NCBI GenBank assembly: GCA_026184295.1
Contig: JAHCJK010000004.1
Span: 28,197-92,196, forward strand
DNA: 64,000 bases
From: Planctomycetota bacterium
GTDB lineage: Bacteria; Planctomycetota; SZUA-567; H5-PLA8
Reading direction: 5' to 3'
Positions 1 through 7,745 of the stretch are shown piece after piece. The notes under the pieces were generated by a model, which had not been told where the DNA came from, made no database searches, and saw only the letters and a program-made list of their open reading frames with translations. Position 1 is the stretch's first letter, and every line of letters starts with the position of its first letter. Position numbers and translations under genes: made by a program.

Positions 1-1944
1 TTCGCGGCGCTGGTTGACCGCGTTCACCAGCGTCACCGGGCGCGGCGCGGCGCAGGCGGCGACGTGCGGCAGGTCGAAGTCCTTCAGCGCGCCGGGCAGG
101 CTGATGCTGAAGTGGTGGTTCGCGCGGCGACGCACCGCCAGCGACTTGTAGTTGCTCAGGCCGCGCAGGAGCGCCGTGCGGGCGACCTTTTCGTCCAGGG
201 CGGCGGCGTAAAGCGCCCACAGCGCGCCGCGGCCGATGCCAACGACCGAGATGCGTTCGGGCTTTACGTCCCAGCGCGTGCGCAGGTACTGCAGGGTGCG
301 CAGGGCGTCGAAGACGCGCCCGCCGAAGAGGTTCAGGCCCACGTTCAGCGTGCGCCGCGACCAGCTCGCCTCGCTGCCCAGCAGCAGCGCGTCGTAGGGG
401 TCGCCGTCGTCGCGGGCGGGTTCGACGCGGGTCTCGCCGCGCGCGCGCACGTCCACGGCCATGATGTTGAAGCCGCCGCCGGCCATCAGCGCCATCCAGC
501 GCCCCTGCGCGGCGATGGCCGAGAGCCCGCGTTCGTGCAGCGCGAGCACCGTCGGGCGGGCCACGCGGCCTTCGGGGCCGTCGGGCGCGCTGTAGAAGGA
601 ATACGGGAGGTAGATGCCCTCTTCGACGACCAGGCGGCCCTTCTCGACGGCCAGGCCCCAGTCGGTGCCGTGCCCTTCCACCAGGCCTTCGACGGGCGCC
701 TGCGGTTCGGTAAAGCGCAGGTGCGGGCGAATCTTCTCGCGCAGGGATTCCTGAAGGTCGCGGGCCTGCTTCTCGTTCGACGGCAGCGCGATGGCCGGGG
801 GCCAGTCCTTGATGCGTTCGCGGTGGTAGGTGAACAGGTCCACGCTGTTGAGCGAGGTGAGCACCTGGCCGGTCTCGGTCGCGTTGAGCGCCTCGGCCGG
901 TTCCAGCGGCGTGGTCGGTTCCGCGGGCATCTCGCCCGGAAGCCCGAAGGCCTTGGCGAAGAATTCCGCCGAGCGCGTGCGGATCGCCTTCAGGTAGCCG
1001 TGGGGGCCCTCGGCGATGAAGGCATCGACGTTCGCGCGCGCGCCGAAGCGGTCGTACCACGCGCCGACCTCGGCCAGGTTGTCCTTGCAGCGCTGCTCGG
1101 CCTTGTCCCCCGTGCAGTAGGCCAGCAGGAGCGGCTTGGGCGCGAAGGCCATGAGCATGTCGAGCGCGATCACGCCGCGCGCGATGGACCCAAAGAGGTT
1201 CTGTTCGGCGTCGCCGCCGCCCAGCGAGTCCGCCTGGTAATTGTCGGCCACGGTGCAGACGGCGCTCAGGCGCGGTTCCATGCAGGCGAGGTACCGAGAG
1301 AGCGACCCGCCGCCGCTCGCCCCGGTCGCGCCCAGGCGCTTGGGGTCGATCTCGGGGCGTTCGCAGAGCAGGTCGAGCCCGCGCATCGCGTCCCACATCA
1401 TGTACAGGCCCAGGTGGTGCCCGGTCAGGAAGAGCGCGTTGCCGAGAATGGTGTGTTCGTCGGTGACGGACTTGCCGACCCAGGAACGGCGCAGCACGAC
1501 GTCGAAGTTCTGGACGCGTTCGCCCTGGCCGACGCCGTCGAAGATCAGCGTCGCGATGCCGCGGCGCGCAAAGAGCTGCCCGAGCCGCTGGTGTTCCTCG
1601 TGCGCCTTGCCCGCCACCCAGTGCCCGATCGGCACCACCACGCCCGGGTGCGGCCCGGAGCCGCTCGGCAGGTACAGGTTGGCCGTCACCGGCATCCCCG
1701 GCAGGCTCTCGTAGGTCAGGATTTCAAGCTGGTAGCCGTCGCAGGCGCGCTTCTCGACCTGCTTGACGTTCAGCGGGGCGCGTTCGGGCCAGGCGCCGAA
1801 GATCTCGCCGCAGATCGCGCGGACTTCGGCCTGGCGCGCCTCGGCGTCCTCGCGCGTCTGGATCTTCGCGATCCGTTCGGCGCGCGCGGCGAAATGGCGC
1901 GCTCCGACGCTGGTGATGTAGGTTTCGTACATGCCGGCGGGCAT
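1..1944 (-). CDS. Tandem alpha/beta-hydrolase (acetyl-xylan-esterase-like), 3' end outside window
   Basis: At least 648 codons, running off the left edge, so the C-terminus is not seen. The first half is an alpha/beta-hydrolase fold of the dienelactone hydrolase/acetyl xylan esterase kind, with the nucleophile elbow GASGG placing a candidate catalytic Ser at about residue 210. The second half repeats hydrolase-like features (LALHERG, then VVGIGRGALW near residue 565), but the elbow reads GIGRG, with Gly where the nucleophile should be, so this domain looks degenerate. The start is ATG at 1944, preceded by AGAGGAG at a good distance; a second ATG four codons later is less well placed. Likely role is ester cleavage on a carbohydrate or similar substrate, by family only. 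No signal peptide is obvious. It is the last visible gene of a minus-strand run after the uridylyltransferase. Confidence 0.75.
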   Translation of the reverse strand, partial: MPAGMYETYITSVGARHFAARAERIAKIQTREDAEARQAEVRAICGEIFGAWPERAPLNVKQVEKRACDGYQLEILTYESLPGMPVTANLYLPSGSGPHPGVVVPIGHWVAGKAHEEHQRLGQLFARRGIATLIFDGVGQGERVQNFDVVLRRSWVGKSVTDEHTILGNALFLTGHHLGLYMMWDAMRGLDLLCERPEIDPKRLGATGASGGGSLSRYLACMEPRLSAVCTVADNYQADSLGGGDAEQNLFGSIARGVIALDMLMAFAPKPLLLAYCTGDKAEQRCKDNLAEVGAWYDRFGARANVDAFIAEGPHGYLKAIRTRSAEFFAKAFGLPGEMPAEPTTPLEPAEALNATETGQVLTSLNSVDLFTYHRERIKDWPPAIALPSNEKQARDLQESLREKIRPHLRFTEPQAPVEGLVEGHGTDWGLAVEKGRLVVEEGIYLPYSFYSAPDGPEGRVARPTVLALHERGLSAIAAQGRWMALMAGGGFNIMAVDVRARGETRVEPARDDGDPYDALLLGSEASWSRRTLNVGLNLFGGRVFDALRTLQYLRTRWDVKPERISVVGIGRGALWALYAAALDEKVARTALLRGLSNYKSLAVRRRANHHFSISLPGALKDFDLPHVAACAAPRPVTLVNAVNQRRE

Positions 1945-2050
1945 GATGGGCTCCTCTGGAAGTAGGCGCGAGGTCGAGCGGCGAACTGCACGTGCAACCG
2001 GCGTTCTTTGACTGCCACCGCGACCGCGCGACGAATCAAAGAACTGCTTC

Positions 2051-3463
2051 TTATATTACCACATCGCCGCCCGGCTTGATCTTCAGATCTTTGTGTTTCG
2101 CCAATCCTTCGCCGAAAAGCGAGGTCGCCGGGGCCAGTTCGATGCGCGCGTCCACGCTGCCGTCGGCCTTGCGCGGCACCTTGCAGCCCGCGGCTTCCAG
2201 CCAGCGCGCGTACTGGTCGGTAAGCATCGCGCGGGCGCTCGCGGGCGAGTCCTCCCCTTCCGCGTTCTTGACCGGGCCGAAGTCGTCTTCGCGCGGGGTC
2301 TCCATGGTCAGGGCGGTGCGCGCGAGCGGCAGGGCGTCGAAGACGAAGGTCTCGAACTTCACGCCGTTCTTCTCCCCGGCCTTCAGCTTGACCGGCTGGC
2401 CGTCGGCGCCGACGCAGGGGACCGCCTTCTTCGCCTTGTGGTACGGGAGCTGGAAGCCGCCCTTGTTCAGGCGTTCGACGAAGCCGACGTCGAGCACGTG
2501 AATGGCGATGCTCCCGGCCCAGAAGCGCAGCGAACCGTCCGGCAGCGTGGCCTTGGCCATGTCCTCGGGCAGGTCGCTGTACTCGATCACGCCCAGCTTG
2601 CCGTTGTTGAAACCGATGACGCCGACGGGTTCCTTCCAGTCGCGCTTGCGCACGACCTTGCTGGACATCTCCGCGCCCGCGCGCAGGTGGTAGCCGATAA
2701 AGGCCGGATCGCAGAGCCGGTTCAGGCCGTTGTCCACCTGGAAGTAGAAGACCGTGTCCACGCCCATGCCGCGCAGCCACTTCAGCGCGCCGCTGTCGTT
2801 CAAGGCCTTGATCGAACCGCCGTGACCGTTGGGCGCCAGGGCCAGGCTGGCGGGCGTCTCGAGCAGCAGTTTGCCCTCGGGCGTGACCGCCGGCATGTTC
2901 TCCTGCACGCAGAACATGACCGAGTCCGCGCCGAGCCCGAAAAAGCCCTTCTCCTGGAAATACTTGCGCGTATCCGCGTCGTTGGCGTCGGAGGTCATCA
3001 CGATCCACGGCACCTTGGCGCCGTACTGCGCGCGCAGTGCCGCAATCTTTTCGGCGTGGAGCTGAAAGAGCGAGCGCTTGCCGACCGGGCCGATCTCGAA
3101 ACAGCCTTTGGGACCCTTGAGGCCCAGGCGCGTCCCCTGCCCGCCCGCGACCAGAAAACACCCGACGCGACCGGCGCGCAGAGCCTTTTCGCCCTCGGCC
3201 CACGCGGCCGCGTACGCCTTGCGGTCGTTCTCGTCCTTGGGCGTGACGATGACGGGCGAGGGTTCCAGTTTGGCCTTGGCCGCCGGAGCCGCCGCGCCGG
3301 CCTCGAGGAATTCCTTCTTGAGCCGGTCGATGAGCGCGAAATCCACGGCTTCGGCCTGCGCCGCCAGGCTGGCGCGTTCGGCCTCGCCGAGTTTGTCCCA
3401 GAAGGCGAAGACGTGGTCCTGGCCGTGCGCCTTGGCGCGCTTGCGGAGTTCGGAGAAGTCCAT
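2051..3463 (-). CDS. UDPGP-family UTP--sugar-1-phosphate uridylyltransferase
   Basis: 470 residues. The nucleotide-binding signature VAGGQGTRLG lies at about residues 105-114, followed by GPKGCFEIG, as in eukaryotic-type UDP-glucose or UDP-N-acetylhexosamine pyrophosphorylases (UDPGP type 1 family) rather than bacterial GalU. These enzymes make UDP-sugar and pyrophosphate from UTP and a sugar-1-phosphate; whether the sugar is glucose or GlcNAc cannot be told here. The open frame extends upstream to 3628, but that part is Arg/Gly-rich shadow of the preceding gene. ATG at 3463 has GAGAGGAA upstream and begins a normal sequence (MDFSELRKRAK). It starts 17 bases after the HEAT-repeat gene ends and is probably co-transcribed with it. 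Confidence 0.88.
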   Translation of the reverse strand: MDFSELRKRAKAHGQDHVFAFWDKLGEAERASLAAQAEAVDFALIDRLKKEFLEAGAAAPAAKAKLEPSPVIVTPKDENDRKAYAAAWAEGEKALRAGRVGCFLVAGGQGTRLGLKGPKGCFEIGPVGKRSLFQLHAEKIAALRAQYGAKVPWIVMTSDANDADTRKYFQEKGFFGLGADSVMFCVQENMPAVTPEGKLLLETPASLALAPNGHGGSIKALNDSGALKWLRGMGVDTVFYFQVDNGLNRLCDPAFIGYHLRAGAEMSSKVVRKRDWKEPVGVIGFNNGKLGVIEYSDLPEDMAKATLPDGSLRFWAGSIAIHVLDVGFVERLNKGGFQLPYHKAKKAVPCVGADGQPVKLKAGEKNGVKFETFVFDALPLARTALTMETPREDDFGPVKNAEGEDSPASARAMLTDQYARWLEAAGCKVPRKADGSVDARIELAPATSLFGEGLAKHKDLKIKPGGDVVI

Positions 3464-3480
3464 CGCGTGCGTTCCTCTCG

Positions 3481-4053
3481 TCAGGCCTGCGCCATGCCGG
3501 CCAGCGCGTTGCTCGCGGCCTTGGCCACGCAGGCGCGGGCGTCCTTCGCGGCGGCCGCCAGCGCCTTCGCCGCGCGCCGGTCGCCGAGCGCGCCCAGCGC
3601 TTCCGCGGCGGCCTGCCGCACGTACCATTCCTTGTCGCGCAAGGCCCGGATCAGCGCGGGGGACGCGGCCCGGGCGCGCAGGGTCCGCAGGAGTTCCGCC
3701 GCCAGCACGCGCACGCCGCCGGATTCGTCCTTAAGCGCCGGCAGAATCGCGCGCGCCGCCTTGGGCCCGCCGGCCTGCGCGAGGGTCGCCAGCGCCACGC
3801 GCCGCACCGACATATGCGGATCGCGGAGATACTTCAGCGCCAGCGCGCGCGCCGCCGGATCGCCGCGCCGCCGCAGGACCTCGAAGGCGCAGCGCCGTTC
3901 GACCACGTGGGGCGAGGACGCCGCGAGTTTGCGGAGCAGCGGCAGCGGCGGCTTCTTGAGCGCCGCCAGTTTGGGGATGGCGCGTTCGCGTTCCGCGACC
4001 TTGCGGCTGCGGAAGCACGCGAGCAGACGGGCGGCTTGTTCGGCTTCGGTCAT
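3481..4053 (-). CDS. HEAT-repeat protein
   Basis: 190 residues made almost entirely of short helical repeats of about 30 residues (for example SVRRVALATLAQAG, VRVLAAELLRTL, WYVRQAAAEALGALGD). This is the pattern of HEAT/PBS-lyase-type repeats that serve as protein-protein scaffolds. There is no signal peptide or membrane segment, so it should be cytoplasmic. It lies between fabI and the uridylyltransferase with gaps of about 20 bases on each side, which suggests one transcript. No catalytic motif is visible and the binding partner is unknown. Confidence 0.8.
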   Translation of the reverse strand: MTEAEQAARLLACFRSRKVAERERAIPKLAALKKPPLPLLRKLAASSPHVVERRCAFEVLRRRGDPAARALALKYLRDPHMSVRRVALATLAQAGGPKAARAILPALKDESGGVRVLAAELLRTLRARAASPALIRALRDKEWYVRQAAAEALGALGDRRAAKALAAAAKDARACVAKAASNALAGMAQA

Positions 4054-4074
4054 GGTTCGCGCGGGCTCGTCCGG

Positions 4075-4981
4075 TCAGGCCTGCTTGGCCGCGTCGAGCG
4101 CGCCCGGTTCCATGCCCATCGAGTGGTAGCCCTTGTCCACGTACACGGTCGTCCCGGTGATGCCGGCGCCGAGCGCGGAGCAGAGGAACGCGGCGGTGTT
4201 GCCCACATCGCCCGCGGTGTTGACCTCGGGCAGCGCGGAATTCTTCTGGTAGTAGTTCACCATCAGCTCGATCGTGCCGATGGCCTTGGCCGCGCGGCTG
4301 GGCAGCGGGCCGGCGCTGATCACGTTCACGCGGATGCCGAACTTGCGCCCGGCCTCGAAGGCCAGAACCCGCGTGTCGCTCTCCAGCGCGGCCTTCGCGG
4401 AACTCATGCCGCCGCCGTAGCCGGGGATGACGCGTTCGCTGGCCATGTAGGTGAGCGAGACCGCCGCGCCGCCGGGGCGCATCAGCGGGCCGAAGCGCTG
4501 GATCAGGCTCACGTTCGAGTATGCGCTGGCGCTCACCGCCGCGAGGTACCCCTTGCGGCTGGTCTCGAGCAGCGGCTTCTTCACTTCCGGGCCGTTGGCC
4601 AGCGAGTGCACCAGGATGTCGAGACCCTGCTCGCCGTAGTCCTTCTTGAAGGCCTCGGCCGCTTCGGCCAGCGTGTAGCCGCTCAGGTCCTTGTAGCGCT
4701 TGTCCTCGCGGAGTTCGGCCGGGACGTCCTCGGGCGTATCGAAGGACGCGTCGAGCGGGTAGACCTTGGCGATCTTCATCTCGCCGCCGCCCGGCAGGGC
4801 CACGTCGAGCTTCTGGCGTTCGAGGCTTTTCGTGAAGAGACCGAGCACCGGGGGCCACGTGCCGACGGTGATTTCAGGCGCCGGCGGCCGCGAGGGCTTT
4901 GCAGATGGCCCAGCCGTAGCCGTTGTCGTCGGCGATGCCCGCGACGAAGGCGCGCTTGCCGGTCAGATCGATGGGAAGCAT
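4075..4981 (-). CDS. fabI: Enoyl-ACP reductase (NADH), plant/chlamydial type, with a one-base frameshift
   Basis: Enoyl-[acyl-carrier-protein] reductase, the last step of each fatty-acid elongation cycle. ATG at 4981 opens [19 protein letters not shown], containing the FabI NAD-binding start, but this frame hits TGA at 4874-4876 after 35 codons. Dropping one base at that point joins it to [10 protein letters not shown] and the rest of FabI, giving about 301 residues. Features of plant/plastid, Plasmodium and Chlamydia ENR are clear: the [14 protein letters not shown] insertion, [11 protein letters not shown], and [15 protein letters not shown] with seven residues between Tyr and Lys rather than six. 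The C-terminal frame alone could start at GTG 4848 but would lack the nucleotide-binding glycines. Either a sequencing error, a real mutation or recoding is possible; error or recent mutation seems most likely. Confidence 0.88.
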
Positions 4982-5075
4982 GCGGTTGCGTCTCCTTGCG
5001 CGAATGGTTCAAGCAAGGACGCAGCTTATTAGGAAATCCCGAAACTAAAATTCAAAATCCAGCGGACGGAAGGTT

Positions 5076-5201
5076 GGCTGGTTCGCTGGTTTTCTCGTTC
5101 GCTGGTTGCACGCCAAGCAGGTAACCAGCGAACTAGCGAACAAGCAAACCAGCCAACAAGCAAACTAGCCAACTAGCCAACCAGCCAACTAGCCAACTAG
5201 C
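5076..5201. repeat. Inverted pair of octamer tandem arrays
   Basis: Positions 5122-5201 hold ten head-to-tail 8-base units of the form nAACnAGC (mostly CAACTAGC, CAACCAGC, GAACTAGC). Positions 5076-5107 hold four units of the complementary form (GGCTGGTT, CGCTGGTT). The two arrays face each other across a 14-base centre and could fold into a long imperfect hairpin. The element lies between the 3' end of the secreted TIM-barrel gene and fabI. It has no open frame and no T-run, so a terminator function is not obvious. Confidence 0.85.
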
Positions 5202-5204
5202 CGT

Positions 5205-6815
5205 TTACTCCTTCACGCCCGGCTCCTTCTCCTTCACCACCTTCTCCGGCGCGCTCCACTGCTCGTACGTATCCACCAATTCGAAGTAGCGCTTCAGGTG
5301 CTTGTAGTCGTTCGTCCAGGTCGTGTACATGAAGCCGAGGATGCCCGGCTGGCCGGCGGAGACCTTCATCCAGTTGCCGATGTTGTTCTTCATCTTCTGA
5401 TCGGTTTTGCCGTCGTAGAAGCCGCAGAGCACCTGCGGATTGCCGCGGTCGGCGAAGAACTTGATGCTTTCGGCCTTGGGCGCGTACCAGTTGAGAATGA
5501 TCACGTCTTTCGGCAGGGCTTCCCAGGAGCCGTCCCAGTTGCCGTTGACGAGGTAGTAGTAGCCCTTTTCGCCGAACGGCCGGGCGTTGTGGTGCGGCGT
5601 GAACATGTCCGACCAGGTGTAGACCTTCGCCTCCGGCGCCGCGGCGCGCACTTTTTCGTACATGACCTTGAAGTGCTTCGCGAGCATCTCGCCCGGCTTG
5701 AGCGGCTTGCCGTCGGGCATCGGTTCCCAGCCCGCGATGCGCATCTCGTCGTAGTTCAGGAAAATCCCCGCCGGCTGCCAGACCTTGATGCAGTTCTTCA
5801 GTTCCATCTCGAGGATTTCCATCGCCTTGGGGTCTTCCAGCGACATGATGTCCTGGTCGCTGCCGACGCGGTAGCCGTGCCAGAAGGTCAGGAGCAGCTT
5901 CTCGCCGTCCTTGATGCGCGAGCCTTCCGCCAGTTCCAGGTCGGCGGGCGCGCGGTCGATGGTGAATTCCCCGTCGAAAGGCTTCTTGAGCATGTCCGCG
6001 TCGTGGAGCGACTTGAAGTCCTTGCCTTCCTCGTAGACGGTCTGGCCGTCCTCGCTGGTCACGGTCAGCGGAACGAGCGGGCGGCGCACGATCATCAGCG
6101 TGCCCGCGAGTTCGATCTTCACGTTCTCGATCTTCGCGTCGCGCGGCAGGATTTGGGCGCGGACTTCGCTGTTGTCGAGGCTGTTGAAGCAGTAGACGAC
6201 GGTCTGTTCGTCGGCGTCCTTCAGCACCGGGGTCGCGCGCGAGATCCAGCGCTTGGCGTCGGGAGACATCACGCGCAGCAGATCGTCGCGGTCGCCTTCG
6301 TACTTCCCTTTCAGCGTAAAGGTGATCTTGTACTGCTGGAAGGGCTTCACCTTCAGCATCCCGCGCAGGCCGTTGCCGTCGGGCTTCAGCGTGCCGAGGT
6401 CCAGCGCGCCGGCGGGGTCGGCGGAGGCCTTGCCGTTCTTGACGATAAAGGGCATCTGCTTGACCGGCAGGCCGGCCATCAGGTTCGGGTCGAAGTGGAA
6501 GTAGCGCCCGGAATAGCCCGTCGAGCAGATGTTCGGGACGAGCGTGATGCCTTCGGCCTTCGCGGCGGCCTTGGCCTTTTCCACGCGCGCGAGGTACGTC
6601 GCGTCCTCGGACCAGCGCAGGAAACGCCCTTCGATCAGCAGCGCGTGGGTGCAGCCGCTGGCCTTGGACTCCTTCATTAAGGAGACGAAGGTCTCGAGGC
6701 CCGCGTCGCTGCCGAGGTCGGCTTTGGCGTAGACCCAGCGTTCGGGCAGCTTCTCCGCCGCGGAAACCATCGAGAGCATCGTCATCGCCGAGAGCAGGAC
6801 CGGAATCGCGCGCAT
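5205..6815 (-). CDS. Secreted glycoside-hydrolase-like TIM-barrel protein
   Basis: 536 residues. The N-terminus (MRAIPVLLSAMTMLSMVSA) is a signal peptide with likely cleavage near residue 19, so the protein is exported. The first part carries a barrel-like stretch (THALLIEGRFLRW, GITLVPNICSTGYSG). Residues about 130-300 are beta-rich and may form an inserted carbohydrate-binding-like domain. The C-terminal part (GIFLNYDEMRIAGWEP, YTWSDMFTPHHN, ILNWYAP, GFMYTTW) resembles the catalytic half of GH20 or other retaining hexosaminidase-like barrels. The DE pair in NYDEMR is a candidate acid/base site, by analogy only. Substrate and activity are unknown. Confidence 0.6.
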   Translation of the reverse strand: MRAIPVLLSAMTMLSMVSAAEKLPERWVYAKADLGSDAGLETFVSLMKESKASGCTHALLIEGRFLRWSEDATYLARVEKAKAAAKAEGITLVPNICSTGYSGRYFHFDPNLMAGLPVKQMPFIVKNGKASADPAGALDLGTLKPDGNGLRGMLKVKPFQQYKITFTLKGKYEGDRDDLLRVMSPDAKRWISRATPVLKDADEQTVVYCFNSLDNSEVRAQILPRDAKIENVKIELAGTLMIVRRPLVPLTVTSEDGQTVYEEGKDFKSLHDADMLKKPFDGEFTIDRAPADLELAEGSRIKDGEKLLLTFWHGYRVGSDQDIMSLEDPKAMEILEMELKNCIKVWQPAGIFLNYDEMRIAGWEPMPDGKPLKPGEMLAKHFKVMYEKVRAAAPEAKVYTWSDMFTPHHNARPFGEKGYYYLVNGNWDGSWEALPKDVIILNWYAPKAESIKFFADRGNPQVLCGFYDGKTDQKMKNNIGNWMKVSAGQPGILGFMYTTWTNDYKHLKRYFELVDTYEQWSAPEKVVKEKEPGVKE

Positions 6816-6928
6816 GAAAGGCCTCCCATTGGTACCCCTTGTGTACCCGCTATGAAGCGGCTTCTAGCAGGGTATACACCGCAGGGAACCTTCAGGCGAT
6901 AAAAGACCCATCTAAAATCATAAGTAGA

Positions 6929-6955
6929 GGAGCGCCCAGACCTTCCGGGCGCTCC
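6929..6955. terminator. Possible terminator hairpin after the VOC gene
   Basis: A perfect 9-bp stem (GGAGCGCCC and GGGCGCTCC) around a 9-base loop lies 40 bases beyond the stop of the minus-strand VOC gene. The flanking T-run is weak on both strands, so it could be a processing or pause hairpin instead. Confidence 0.45.
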
Positions 6956-6994
6956 TTATGTACACGGCTTGCAACCAAAGGGCGAACGCAGGGC

Positions 6995-7522
6995 TTATTG
7001 CGTGGCGTCCTGGTTTTTCACAACGCCCCAAAGTCGCAGCGCGACGCCGTTAGGCGTACGCAGTGTACCTTGGTAGAGCCCCGAGTTTGGGCCACCGTGG
7101 GGCGCGGGCGGATTCTCGAACTTCAAGCCGCGCGCTTCGAGTTTCTTACCAACCTCCAGGATGTCCTCGACCATGAACTCAAGGCGGATCGTCTCGGGCG
7201 GCGTAAGCGGGTTCTCCTCCGAGGCCGGCGTCACCGAAAAGTAGAAGCCGTGCTCCGGGCTGGTAAACATCGCGTACTCGCCGCCGAGGGCGTTGGTGGG
7301 GAAACCCATCACATCGAGGAAGAAGCCGACCTCGGCGGGGAAATCCTTCACGTGGTACTCGACGCAATGCGTCCAGCAGGGGCCCAGTTTGAACGGGAAC
7401 GGATGCTTCGGCTCGACCCAGCGTTCCTTCCAATCCTGCGGCGTCTTGCACGACGAAGCCAGCTTGATGCGCTCCAGCCCCAGGGCATGACAGGTTTCCA
7501 CGGCCGATGCGGTCTGAATCAC
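6995..7522 (-). CDS. VOC-superfamily (glyoxalase-like) protein
   Basis: 175 residues from a GTG start at 7522, chosen because GGAGGAG stands 6 bases upstream; the frame continues to an ATG at 7567 without a ribosome site. One vicinal-oxygen-chelate module is recognisable: THCVEYHVKDFPAEVGFF at the start, then FYFSVTPASE, and IRLEFMVEDILEVGKKLEARG with a final PNGVALRLWG strand. Such proteins bind a metal between paired beta-alpha-beta-beta-beta units and catalyse isomerisation, ring cleavage or resistance reactions. Nothing in the sequence fixes the substrate. A monocistronic unit ending in a hairpin is likely. Confidence 0.7.
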   Translation of the reverse strand: MIQTASAVETCHALGLERIKLASSCKTPQDWKERWVEPKHPFPFKLGPCWTHCVEYHVKDFPAEVGFFLDVMGFPTNALGGEYAMFTSPEHGFYFSVTPASEENPLTPPETIRLEFMVEDILEVGKKLEARGLKFENPPAPHGGPNSGLYQGTLRTPNGVALRLWGVVKNQDATQ

Positions 7523-7745
7523 AATCTTCTCCTCCCTTTTGGGCTTCGTGCGCGCTGCATGTCGCATTCAACGCGAACTTCGTAGCGCGCGACCCGGGAT
7601 GGACAGCGTTGAACTTTTCTATCTTAGGCACCACTTGGCCAGATTCGCGATCTTATGCCGCTCGGAAAACATCCGGCCCCCTTGCACCTTGAAGCGCCTC
7701 CTCCTGCATGTGCTCGCATGTAATTTTCGTGCGTGCGGCCAATGG

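Noticed and set aside
4075..4848. A separate complete 257-residue fabI starting at GTG 4848
   Set aside because: It would lack the N-terminal nucleotide-binding strand and glycines, which are present just upstream in another frame; a frameshift explains the data better.
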